64,000 bases of DNA. Source: Hymenobacter setariae. Lineage in GTDB: Bacteria > Bacteroidota > Bacteroidia > Cytophagales > Hymenobacteraceae. Positions 9,247 through 16,904 of this stretch are shown here, one piece after another; within the stretch, counting starts at the first letter, position 1, and each line of letters starts with the position of its first letter. Both the position numbers and the translations under genes were made by a program. The notes under the pieces are model-generated. The model ran no database searches, had not been told where the DNA came from, and saw only the letters and a program-made list of their open reading frames with translations. Location of the stretch: assembly GCF_007713685.1 (NCBI RefSeq), contig NZ_VMRJ01000001.1, forward strand, positions 1,532,129-1,596,128. The letters run 5' to 3'.

Positions 9247-10314
9247 TTAGAAGTTGAAATCAGTTAGCAATTCAATATAATCCGCAATTCCAGCCCGGAT
9301 TTCTGACAGCAAAATGTACTCATCCGGCGCATGTGAACGGGCGCTGTCGCCTGGCCCCATCTTCAACGTTGGGAAGCGCATTAAGGCTTGGTCAGATAGT
9401 GTAGGCGAGCCATACGTTCTCTTACCCATCGCCACTGCTTTTTGCACCAGCGGGTGCCCTAGAGGCAGGCCCGACGACTGCAAGTGTGTAGAGCGGGGCG
9501 TAATATCGGCCTGCACGTTGGCACGAATAATTTCTAGAATTTCCTCGTTAGTGTAACACTCCGTCGGGCGCACGTCCACCACGTAGCGACACTCGTCGGG
9601 CACTACGTTGTGCTGCGTGCCTGCACTTATTTGCGTCACCGTCATTTTCACCGGCCCGAGCATTTCCGATACGTTTGGAAACTGGTAAGCGCGCAGCCAA
9701 TTAATGTCATCTAGCGCTTTATACAGCGCGTTATCGCCTTCATTACGAGCGGCGTGGCCCGTGCGGCCACGCGCTACCCCATCGAGCACCAGCAGGCCCT
9801 TTTCGGCCACAGCGGCATTCATTCCGGTAGGCTCACCTACGATACCTAGGTCGATTTTCCCTAGTTCGGGCAGAATGCTTTTTACCCCATTCGCGCCCGA
9901 AACTTCTTCTTCGGCTGTGATAGCGCAGACTAGATTAAACGCTGTGGGTTGGTTGTAGAAATACCGAAATACCGCCAGTAGGCTTACTGCCGACGCGCCA
10001 GCGTCATTGCTACCTAGGCCGGTCAATTTATCGCCTTCCAGCGTCGCGCCAAAAGGCGGGTACGTCCAGGCCACACCGGGCTTCACGGTGTCGTGATGCG
10101 AGTTGAGCAGTAGCGTCGGCTTGGTGGCGTCCCAGTTTTTACTTACCGCCCACACGTTGTTGCTGCGGCGCTGCACAGGTATGCCGTGCAATGTTAGAAA
10201 CTGCTCCAGAATGTCCGCTGTGCCGGTTTCCTCTCGCGAAAACGAGGGCGTTTGAATGAGCTGCTGTAGCAGCGCGATGGCGTCGTCGCTGAGCCGGGCA
10301 ATTATTTCAGACAT
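9247..10314 (-). CDS. argE: M20 family N-acyl-citrulline/ornithine deacylase (ArgE-type)
   Basis: Zinc-dependent M20 amidohydrolase of 355 residues. Metal-site patterns are visible: NSHHDTVKP (His74, Asp76), GLGSNDAGAS (bridging Asp104), the catalytic/metal cluster TAEEEVSG (Glu135-137) and GEPTG. Family members include ArgE and DapE. Its place between argB and argH, and the acyl-ornithine carbamoyltransferase further right, indicate that it removes the acyl group from N-acyl-citrulline rather than from N-acyl-ornithine. Whether the acyl group is acetyl or succinyl cannot be read from this protein. Its start overlaps the argB end by 13 nt, which points to translational coupling. Confidence 0.9.
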   Translation of the reverse strand: MSEIIARLSDDAIALLQQLIQTPSFSREETGTADILEQFLTLHGIPVQRRSNNVWAVSKNWDATKPTLLLNSHHDTVKPGVAWTYPPFGATLEGDKLTGLGSNDAGASAVSLLAVFRYFYNQPTAFNLVCAITAEEEVSGANGVKSILPELGKIDLGIVGEPTGMNAAVAEKGLLVLDGVARGRTGHAARNEGDNALYKALDDINWLRAYQFPNVSEMLGPVKMTVTQISAGTQHNVVPDECRYVVDVRPTECYTNEEILEIIRANVQADITPRSTHLQSSGLPLGHPLVQKAVAMGKRTYGSPTLSDQALMRFPTLKMGPGDSARSHAPDEYILLSEIRAGIADYIELLTDFNF

Positions 10315-11087
10315 AGCACGGTGCGCAACTCAGAATTGATATGCAAAGCGTGCCCGATAATAACCCGGCTTACGCCCTGGTGAAGCGCCGCAAACGCATT
10401 CTCCAACTTTGGCAACATGCCGTCGGCAATAACGCCTTGGGTTTTTAGCTCCTCGTAACGAGTTGCGTCGATATCGGGGATTACCGAATTATCATCATTT
10501 ACGTCGCGCAGCACGCCATTTTTTTCGAAGCAATAATGCAGCGTTACTTCCGCGTCCGGGGCCAGCGCTACCGCTACGGCCGAGGCGATGGTGTCGGCGT
10601 TGGTGTTTAAGAGCTGCCCCTGTCCATCGTGAATGATGGGGCAAAGCACAGGTGTGATGCCTCCTTGCAGCAAACTGATGATTAAGTTTTTGTTAACGCT
10701 GGCTGGCGTGAGGTCACCCACAAATCCAAAATCAACCTCTTTCACCGGACGCTTCACGCCCTCAATCACGTTGCCATCGGCCCCGCTCAAGCCTAGCGCA
10801 TTTACACCTAGGCGCTGCAAGTTGGCGACTACTTCTTTGTTGGTTTTGCCCGCGTAAAACATCACCACGATGTCGAGCGTAGCGGCGTCGGTTACGCGGC
10901 GGCCATTTACCATAGTGGGTGTCAGGCCCAGCTCGCGCATCATAGCGCTGGCGCCTTTGCCACCACCATGCACCAATATTTTGGGGCCGGTGGTTTGAGC
11001 CAGCAGCCCTAGGAATTTTGTCAGCTCGGCAGCATCGTCAATAATGCCACCGCCAATCTTATACACCGTTACCGCAAGATTACTCAT
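10302..11087 (-). CDS. argB: Acetylglutamate kinase (or N-acylglutamate kinase)
   Basis: Phosphorylates N-acetyl- (or N-succinyl-) glutamate with ATP, the second step of the arginine pathway. 261 residues of the amino-acid kinase fold: VYKIGGGIID at the N-terminus (catalytic Lys with the phosphate-binding glycines), HGGGKGASAMM at about 40-50, GRRVTDAATL, LNTNADTIASAVA and the C-terminal KLENAFAALHQGVSRVIIGHA. First gene of the leftward arm; the intergenic promoter region with the rightward arm begins at 11088. Confidence 0.96.
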   Translation of the reverse strand: MSNLAVTVYKIGGGIIDDAAELTKFLGLLAQTTGPKILVHGGGKGASAMMRELGLTPTMVNGRRVTDAATLDIVVMFYAGKTNKEVVANLQRLGVNALGLSGADGNVIEGVKRPVKEVDFGFVGDLTPASVNKNLIISLLQGGITPVLCPIIHDGQGQLLNTNADTIASAVAVALAPDAEVTLHYCFEKNGVLRDVNDDNSVIPDIDATRYEELKTQGVIADGMLPKLENAFAALHQGVSRVIIGHALHINSELRTVLCLK

Positions 11088-11141
11088 ACCTTATTTAGCC
11101 GTTACTGCTAGCTGCGGCTGCGAAAAAAATAGCTCAGTCTA

Positions 11142-11172
11142 TTGCGAGCAAAAGTAGGAACTTTTACCTTTG
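11142..11172 (+). promoter_or_regulatory. Promoter of the rightward arginine operon, overlapping a leftward -7 box
   Basis: On the plus strand TTG (11142-11144), a 20-bp spacer and TACCTTTG (11165-11172) fit the Bacteroidota promoter TTG-N19..21-TAnnTTTG. On the minus strand TACTTTTG (plus-strand 11149-11156) also fits TAnnTTTG and points to argB. A perfect palindrome AAAAGT-AGGA-ACTTTT (11150-11165) sits between the two -7 boxes, so one bound regulator could control both arms. Confidence 0.6.
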
Positions 11173-11232
11173 CGACTCCATTATGGCCCCTGGTTTGCTA
11201 GTGCATCACTAGCCCACTTGGCTGCTACGCAA

Positions 11233-11337
11233 ATGACGCTCTTGGCTCGCACCATTCTTCAGCTTTCTGCTTTGGCCCCCCAGCGGGCTACGGAAGGCGT
11301 GCGCTTGCTGACCTGCGCCATGCTGCGACGACCCTAG
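11233..11337 (+). CDS. Possible leader peptide of the arginine operon (34 codons)
   Basis: ATG at 11233 opens a 34-codon frame ending in TAG at 11337, inside the leader between promoter and first gene. It holds five arginines, two of them consecutive near the end (M-L-R-R-P-stop), immediately before a chain of hairpins. That layout resembles peptide-controlled attenuation. A second, 9-codon frame (11183-11212) precedes it. Translation is not proven and the frame could be chance. Confidence 0.3.
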   Translation: MTLLARTILQLSALAPQRATEGVRLLTCAMLRRP

Positions 11338-11411
11338 CCGGCTTCAATGGCCGGATGCTGACTTAGAAGTCAGCCTTTTCCGGGCAAATCCTCGTACTGA
11401 GAGGTTGCCCG
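11338..11411 (+). promoter_or_regulatory. Structured leader (three hairpins, one terminator-like) of the arginine operon
   Basis: Three consecutive hairpins: CCGGC/GCCGG (11338-11354), GCTGACT/AGTCAGC (11357-11374) followed by CTTTTCC, and CGGGCAA-CCTC/GAGG-TTGCCCG (11381-11411). The middle one resembles a weak intrinsic terminator. The remaining leader up to 11515 has no assigned role. I do not recognise a known riboswitch class. Confidence 0.45.
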
Positions 11412-11515
11412 ACCGCTTATCCGATAGAGTTCGGGTTTTCTGCCGCTAACTCGCTTACCGCGGGGGCCGGTTAACTACGTTTCTTTCCGTAAGTATTTCC
11501 TCCCTTTTTTATATC

Positions 11516-12094
11516 ATGACAATTCGGGTTGCAACGGCAGCAGACACGCACTACGCGGACCTGCTGTGCCAGTGGTACATCGAGTCGGCCAAGCAGCGGG
11601 GCACGGGCATCGCTAAGCGCGACCCGGAATATGTGCGCGAAAAAATGCGCCAGGGCAATTCAGTCATCGCCTTCGTGGATGGCGAGCTAGCTGGCTTTTG
11701 CTATATCGAAACCTTCGAGAGCGGCAAGTTTGTGGCCAATTCGGGCCTGGTCGTCAACACGGAACTGCGCAAGCACGGCCTAGGTCGCGCCATCAAGCGC
11801 GAAGTATTCCGGCTGTCGCGCACCAAGTACCCCGCGGCCAAGATTTTCGGCATCACGACCAGCTTGGCCGTGATGAAAATCAACTCTGACCTCGGCTACG
11901 AGCCGGTTACGTTCTCGGAGCTAACCACGAGTGAGGACTTTTGGAAGGGCTGCAAGAGCTGCAAAAACTACGGCATCTTGACGGAAAACGAGCGCAAGAT
12001 GTGCCTCTGCACCGGTATGCTGTTCGATAAGCTCGACGCCCCGCTACCCGAAAACGAGATGCCGGAAGAAATGCGCCTGCCGGTAGTGCAGTAA
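11516..12094 (+). CDS. GNAT acetyltransferase heading the arg operon, candidate N-acylglutamate synthase
   Basis: 192 residues of the GNAT fold; the acyl-CoA loop is LRKHGLGRAI (residues 85-93, R-x-x-G-x-G/A). As the first gene of an arginine operon that otherwise lacks argA or argJ in this window, it is a good candidate for acylation of glutamate, the first pathway step; this is inference from position. An unusual C-terminal extension carries Cys146, Cys149, Cys163 and Cys165 (C-x2-C ... C-x-C), which could bind a metal. The 5' UTR is about 340 nt with hairpins and a possible leader peptide. Alternative: a regulatory or unrelated GNAT. Confidence 0.8.
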   Translation: MTIRVATAADTHYADLLCQWYIESAKQRGTGIAKRDPEYVREKMRQGNSVIAFVDGELAGFCYIETFESGKFVANSGLVVNTELRKHGLGRAIKREVFRLSRTKYPAAKIFGITTSLAVMKINSDLGYEPVTFSELTTSEDFWKGCKSCKNYGILTENERKMCLCTGMLFDKLDAPLPENEMPEEMRLPVVQ

Positions 12095-12116
12095 GCTGAG
12101 TTGCGCGAACTTTGCC

Positions 12117-12197
12117 GTCCGCGACGAGTGCGAAGAGATACTCATCTAATTTTTTAGCGCGATTCACTGCGCTCACTCGCGGACTACAACGTCCGCG
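12117..12197. repeat. REP-like inverted repeat, GTCCGCG family, copy 2
   Basis: Left arm GTCCGCG...GAGTG (12117-12130) and right arm CACTCGCGGAC (12174-12184), then a small local palindrome CGGAC-TACAAC-GTCCG to 12195. It fills the gap between the GNAT gene and argG. Confidence 0.7.
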
Positions 12198-12210
12198 CAA
12201 TACATTCAGA

Positions 12211-13407
12211 ATGAAGAAAAAGGCGATTGTAGCATACAGCGGCGGCCTCGACACGTCGTACTGCGTGGTAAACCTCACGCGTGAGGAGAACTGGGAAGTC
12301 CACACCGTTATCGTGAACTCGGGTGGCTTCTCGCAAGAGGAATTGGTAGCCATTGAGAAGCGTGCCTACGAGCTGGGTTCGACCAAGCACGAGGTTATCG
12401 ACATCACCGAGCGCTACTACCACGACTGCCTGCGCTATTTGCTGTTCGGCAATATTCTGAAGAACAACACCTACCCGCTAAGCGTGAGCGCCGAGCGCAT
12501 GTTTCAGGCACTAGCCATTGCCGAATACGCCCGCCAGGAAAACGCCGACTACATCGTGCATGGCAGCACCGGCGCCGGCAACGACCAAGTGCGTTTCGAC
12601 GTGGCCTTCGCCGTCATCGCGCCCAACGTCGAAATCATCACGCCCATCCGCGACCAAAAATTGTCGCGCCAAGCCGAGATTGAGTACCTGCAAAATCATG
12701 GCTTTGAGATGAGCTGGGAGAAGGCCAAGTATTCCATCAACCGGGGTATATGGGGCACCAGCGTGGGCGGCGTCGAAACGCTGACCTCGCGCCAAGCCCT
12801 GCCCGAGAGTGCCTACCCTACCCAACTGTCTAAAACCGAGCCTAGCCAGCTAGAAATTACCTTCGAGAAAGGCGAACCGGTAGCGCTGAACGGCGAAAAG
12901 ATGGACGCAGTAGCCCTCATCCAAAAGCTCAACGAGCTAGGTGGTGCCTACGCCATCGGCCGCGACACGCACGTAGGCGATACCATTCTGGGCATCAAAG
13001 GCCGCGTAGGCTTCGAGGCCCCAGCAGCACTGCTGCTCATCAAGGCACACCACTTGCTGGAGAAGCACACTCTCTCGCGCTGGCAGCAGTTGCACAAGGA
13101 GCCTGTGGCTACTTGGTACGGCACCCTGCTGCATGAGGCCCAGTACCTCGACCCGGCTATGCGCGACTTCGAGGCTTTCCTCACATCGTCGCAGGCTCGC
13201 GTGTCGGGCACGGTGTTCGTGGAGCTACGCCCCTACCACTTCGAGCTGCTCGGCATCGAGTCGAAATACGACATGATGCAGTCGAAGGTGGCTACCTACG
13301 GCGAGGAGAACAACGCCTGGGATTCGCGCGATGCTCGCGGCTTTATCAAAATCTTCGGCAACCAGCTGAAAATTCACGCTAGCCTGCAAGATGAGCAAGC
13401 AGGTTAA
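12211..13407 (+). CDS. argG: Argininosuccinate synthase
   Basis: Joins citrulline and aspartate with ATP to give argininosuccinate. 398 residues from the ATG at 12211 (MKKKAIVAYSGGLDTSY), which places the PP-loop S-G-G-L-D-T-S at residues 10-16 as usual; the frame is open 99 nt further upstream, but that part is the REP element. Other conserved patches: HGSTGAGNDQVRFD, SINRGIWGTSVGG and the C-terminal LRPYHFELLGIESKYDMM. It overlaps argC by 17 nt, so the two are translationally coupled. Confidence 0.96.
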   Translation: MKKKAIVAYSGGLDTSYCVVNLTREENWEVHTVIVNSGGFSQEELVAIEKRAYELGSTKHEVIDITERYYHDCLRYLLFGNILKNNTYPLSVSAERMFQALAIAEYARQENADYIVHGSTGAGNDQVRFDVAFAVIAPNVEIITPIRDQKLSRQAEIEYLQNHGFEMSWEKAKYSINRGIWGTSVGGVETLTSRQALPESAYPTQLSKTEPSQLEITFEKGEPVALNGEKMDAVALIQKLNELGGAYAIGRDTHVGDTILGIKGRVGFEAPAALLLIKAHHLLEKHTLSRWQQLHKEPVATWYGTLLHEAQYLDPAMRDFEAFLTSSQARVSGTVFVELRPYHFELLGIESKYDMMQSKVATYGEENNAWDSRDARGFIKIFGNQLKIHASLQDEQAG

Positions 13408-14377
13408 GGCGGGCATAGTTGGGGGCGCGGGCTACACGGCCGGCGAGTTGGTGCGGCTACTGCTGCACCACCCCTATGCTGAAATTGGAACGGTGGTAAG
13501 CTCAACGCAGGCTGGGCAGCCCATCTATACTGTGCACGAGGATTTGCTCGGCGATACGGACCTCACATTCGCCAGCGAGCTAGCGGGCGATGAAGACGTT
13601 ATTTTCCTCTGCCTAGGTCACGGCCACTCGCGCGAGTGGCTACTGAAAGCCAACCTGCCCACCAGTACCAAAGTCATCGACTTAAGCAATGACTTTCGCC
13701 TAGGTGCCGACCGCGACGTAGCCGGCCGACACTTCGTGTACGGCCTGCCAGAAGCCAACCGCGAGCAGATTCGCACGGCCGACAGCATTGCTAATCCAGG
13801 CTGTTTTGCTTCGGCCATTCAGCTAGCGCTACTGCCACTGGCTGCCGCCGGGCAACTGCGCGATGCCGTGCATGTGTCGGCCATCACGGGCAGCACGGGC
13901 GCGGGCCGCGGCTTAGTCGAAACGACGGGCTACACTTGGCGCACCGGCAACATCTCGACCTATAAAACCTTCACGCACCAGCACCTGGGCGAGATAGGCG
14001 AAACGCTGGTGGACCTGCAACCCGCGTTCAATCAGCCCATTCGATTTATCCCGTATCGAGGCAACTTCACACGAGGCATCTTCGCTTCGGTTTATACCAC
14101 CTGCGAACTTTTAATACCAGAAGTACAAAAGCTGTACTCTGATTACTACAGCGAGGCACCTTTCACGATTGTATCAAATAAAGAGATTCATCTCAAGCAA
14201 GTAGTGAATACCAATAAGTGTCTGGTGCACGTGGCCAAGCACGACGACCAAGTGCTTATTACTACAGCGCTCGATAATCTGCTAAAAGGTGCTTCGGGCC
14301 AAGCTATTCAGAATATGAACTTGCTATTTGGCTTTGAGGAAACGGTAGGTCTAGGTATAAAGGCTTCGTTTTTCTAA
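13391..14377 (+). CDS. argC: N-acetyl-gamma-glutamyl-phosphate reductase
   Basis: NADPH-dependent reduction of N-acylglutamyl-phosphate to the semialdehyde. 328 residues: Rossmann start KAGIVGGAGYTAGELVRLLLHHP, catalytic Cys138 in SIANPGCFA, and a GSTGAGRG turn. The start overlaps the end of argG, matching the order argG-argC-argD of other Bacteroidota arginine operons. Confidence 0.96.
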   Translation: MSKQVKAGIVGGAGYTAGELVRLLLHHPYAEIGTVVSSTQAGQPIYTVHEDLLGDTDLTFASELAGDEDVIFLCLGHGHSREWLLKANLPTSTKVIDLSNDFRLGADRDVAGRHFVYGLPEANREQIRTADSIANPGCFASAIQLALLPLAAAGQLRDAVHVSAITGSTGAGRGLVETTGYTWRTGNISTYKTFTHQHLGEIGETLVDLQPAFNQPIRFIPYRGNFTRGIFASVYTTCELLIPEVQKLYSDYYSEAPFTIVSNKEIHLKQVVNTNKCLVHVAKHDDQVLITTALDNLLKGASGQAIQNMNLLFGFEETVGLGIKASFF

Positions 14378-14469
14378 ACGAGAACCCTAGTAAAAACAAC
14401 GTCATCTAGGCTCGCTTAGGCACGAAGCTCTGTCAAAAACATTCTTTAGAAGTTAACCGCTCACGACAT

Positions 14470-15633
14470 ATGAACCTCTTCAACGTTTATCCGCTGGTTG
14501 ACATCACGCCAGTGCGGGCGCTGGGCGCGACGCTGTGGGACGACCAGGGCCAGCAGTACCTGGATTTTTACGGCGGCCACGCCGTCATTTCCATCGGCCA
14601 CAGCCACCCGCATTACGTGCAACGCCTCAGCGAGCAGTTGCAAAACATCGGCTTCTACTCCAACTCGGTGCAGATTCCGATTCAGCGCGAACTGGCCGAG
14701 AAGCTGGGCGAGGTGTCGGGCTACCCCGAGTACGCGCTGTTTCTGTGCAACTCGGGCGCCGAGGCCAACGAGAACGCACTGAAGCTGGCTTCCTTCCACA
14801 CCGGTAAGACCCGCGTGCTGGCCTTTAAGGGTGCTTTTCACGGTCGCACGAGTGGCGCGGTGGCTGCCACTGACAACCCCAAAATTGTGGCGCCTTTCAA
14901 CGCTGGACACGCGGTTTCCTTTTTGGAGTATGACCTAGGAGCCGTGGAGCAGGCTCTGCAAGCTGGCGACGTGTGCGCCGCCATCATCGAGCCGATTCAG
15001 GGGGTAGGCGGCATCATCATGCCTTCCGATGACTTCTTGCGCGGGTTAGCAGCGCTGTGCCAGCAGTACAGCGCGCTGCTCATCGCCGACGAGGTGCAGT
15101 GCGGCTACGGCCGCAGCGGCAAGTTTTTTGCCCACCAATGGGCCGGCATCCAGCCCGACGTTATCTCGGTGGCCAAGGGCATGGGCAACGGCTTCCCCAT
15201 CGGCGGCATCCTCATCGCGCCCCACCTGAAAGCTTCTTACGGGCTGCTGGGCACCACTTTCGGCGGCAACCACCTGGCCTGCGCCGCCGCCCTGGCCGTG
15301 CTCGAAGTCATTGAGCAAGAGCACCTCGTAGAGCATGCGCGCACCCTAGGCGACTACCTGCGCACCGAGTTGCTGGCCTACGCTGGGGCCGAAGAAATCC
15401 GCGGTCGCGGCCTGATGATTGGGGTCAAGTACGACTTCCCCGTGAAGGAAGTGCGCGACAAGCTGCTCACAGAGCACCACATTTTTGTGGGTAACGCCTC
15501 CGACCCCACCGTGCTGCGTTTGTTGCCGCCATTGAACATAACTAAGGCTGAGGTTGACGTATTTTTGCAGGCGCTGTATGCCCTCACCGAAAAAGCGGTG
15601 GCCGTTATTCAGGAGCCTAGCGCGCTGGACTAA
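14470..15633 (+). CDS. argD: Acetylornithine (N-acyl-ornithine) aminotransferase
   Basis: PLP class-III aminotransferase (387 residues) transferring the amino group from glutamate to the N-acyl-glutamate semialdehyde. The PLP lysine is Lys236 in SVAKGMGNGFPIGG; upstream are LFLCNSGAEANENALKLA and LIADEVQCGYGRSGKFFAHQ. Some homologues also serve lysine synthesis. It follows argC by 92 nt in which I see no terminator. Confidence 0.94.
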   Translation: MNLFNVYPLVDITPVRALGATLWDDQGQQYLDFYGGHAVISIGHSHPHYVQRLSEQLQNIGFYSNSVQIPIQRELAEKLGEVSGYPEYALFLCNSGAEANENALKLASFHTGKTRVLAFKGAFHGRTSGAVAATDNPKIVAPFNAGHAVSFLEYDLGAVEQALQAGDVCAAIIEPIQGVGGIIMPSDDFLRGLAALCQQYSALLIADEVQCGYGRSGKFFAHQWAGIQPDVISVAKGMGNGFPIGGILIAPHLKASYGLLGTTFGGNHLACAAALAVLEVIEQEHLVEHARTLGDYLRTELLAYAGAEEIRGRGLMIGVKYDFPVKEVRDKLLTEHHIFVGNASDPTVLRLLPPLNITKAEVDVFLQALYALTEKAVAVIQEPSALD

Positions 15634-15705
15634 CGGGGCGGGCACTGGCCGAGTGGCTTTGATTTTTCTTACCCTTACATACCTGACAGGCATTTAGTTA
15701 GCACA

Positions 15706-16794
15706 GTGGAAAACTCAAAAACAGTAAAACTCATTCTCGAAGACGGCACCGAGATTCAGGGCCAATCGTTCGGCGCGTTTAGCTCGGTAGCGGGCGAAGT
15801 CGTGTTCAGCACAGCCATGACGGGCTACCCCGAAAACCTCACCGACCCCTCCTTTGCGGGGCAAATTCTGGTGCTCACCTACCCCATCGTGGGCAACTAC
15901 GGCGTACCCGGCGAGGATTTGTACGAGTCGATTTCGAAGATTTTCGAGTCTGACAAAATTCACATTGCCGGACTGGTGGTGAACTACTATTCCGACGAGC
16001 ACAGCCACTGGAACGCCGCCAAGAGCTTGGGCGACTGGCTGAAAGAGTACAACATCCCCGGCATTGCGGGCGTGGACACGCGCATGCTCACCAAGATTCT
16101 ACGCGAGAAAGGCGCCATGCTGGGCAAAATCGTGGCCGAGGAAGACGTGCCCCTGCACGACCCCAACCAAGACAACCTGGTGGCCCAGGTAAGCCCGCCC
16201 GAAGTGAAGCACTACGGCAGCGGTCAGCACAAAATCGTGCTCGTAGACTGCGGCACTAAAACCAACATTATCCGCTGCTTCCTGGAGCGCGATGTGGAGC
16301 TGATTCGAGTGCCCTGGGACTACGACTACAGCCAAATCGACTACGACGGCCTCTTCCTGAGCAACGGCCCCGGCGACCCCAAAATGTGCGACGCCACCAT
16401 CAAGCACCTGCAAAATGCCTTACAGCAGGACAAGCCGATTTTCGGCATCTGCCTCGGCTCGCAGCTCATGGGACTAGCGGCGGGCGGCGACACCTTCAAG
16501 CTGAAATACGGCCACCGCAGCCACAACCAGCCCGTGCGCCTGTCTGGCACGCAGCGCAGCTACATCACCAGCCAAAACCATGGCTTCGCCGTCGATACCG
16601 CTACGCTACCCGCCGAGTGGGAAATGCTCTTTGAGAACCTCAACGACGGCACTTGCGAAGGCATCAAGCACAAGACCAAGCCCTTCTTCTCCACGCAATT
16701 CCACCCGGAGGCCGCCGGCGGCCCGCAGGACACGGAGTTCATGTTCGATGATTTTATTGAAGCAGTTAAGAAGTATAAGGCAACTAGCAACTAA
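15706..16794 (+). CDS. carA: Carbamoyl-phosphate synthase small (glutaminase) chain
   Basis: Releases ammonia from glutamine for carB. 362 residues starting with GTG (VENSKTVKLILEDG). The N-terminal small-chain domain has FSTAMTGYPENLTDPSFAGQILVLTYP; the class-I amidotransferase has Cys249 in FGICLGSQLMG and the His-Glu pair in QFHPEAAGG. The stop codon lies inside the loop of a perfect terminator hairpin, so transcription into carB may be only partial. Confidence 0.97.
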   Translation: MENSKTVKLILEDGTEIQGQSFGAFSSVAGEVVFSTAMTGYPENLTDPSFAGQILVLTYPIVGNYGVPGEDLYESISKIFESDKIHIAGLVVNYYSDEHSHWNAAKSLGDWLKEYNIPGIAGVDTRMLTKILREKGAMLGKIVAEEDVPLHDPNQDNLVAQVSPPEVKHYGSGQHKIVLVDCGTKTNIIRCFLERDVELIRVPWDYDYSQIDYDGLFLSNGPGDPKMCDATIKHLQNALQQDKPIFGICLGSQLMGLAAGGDTFKLKYGHRSHNQPVRLSGTQRSYITSQNHGFAVDTATLPAEWEMLFENLNDGTCEGIKHKTKPFFSTQFHPEAAGGPQDTEFMFDDFIEAVKKYKATSN

Positions 16795-16813
16795 AGCTAG
16801 TTGCCTTTTTTTT
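16777..16813 (+). terminator. Intrinsic terminator/attenuator overlapping the carA stop, before carB
   Basis: AAGGCAACTAGC (16777-16788, still carA coding) pairs perfectly with GCTAGTTGCCTT (16796-16807), loop AACTAAA, followed by a run of eight T. The ribosome ending carA would cover the left arm, so translation could influence termination. Confidence 0.88.
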
Positions 16814-16904
16814 AACATGCGAAGGCTTTGCACGGCTCTTACATAACTAATTAATTTCCCTACTAGCGAGAATAGCTGAAATCTTTTTTCAGCCCACACG
16901 ATAG

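Noticed and set aside
11391..11440. TPP-riboswitch-like CTGAGA in the arginine leader
   Set aside because: CTGAGA alone is present; the remaining conserved TPP segments are missing, and the gene context is arginine.
12112..12210. N-terminal extension of argG by 33 codons
   Set aside because: The extension is the REP-like repeat; the ATG at 12211 gives the standard ArgG start.
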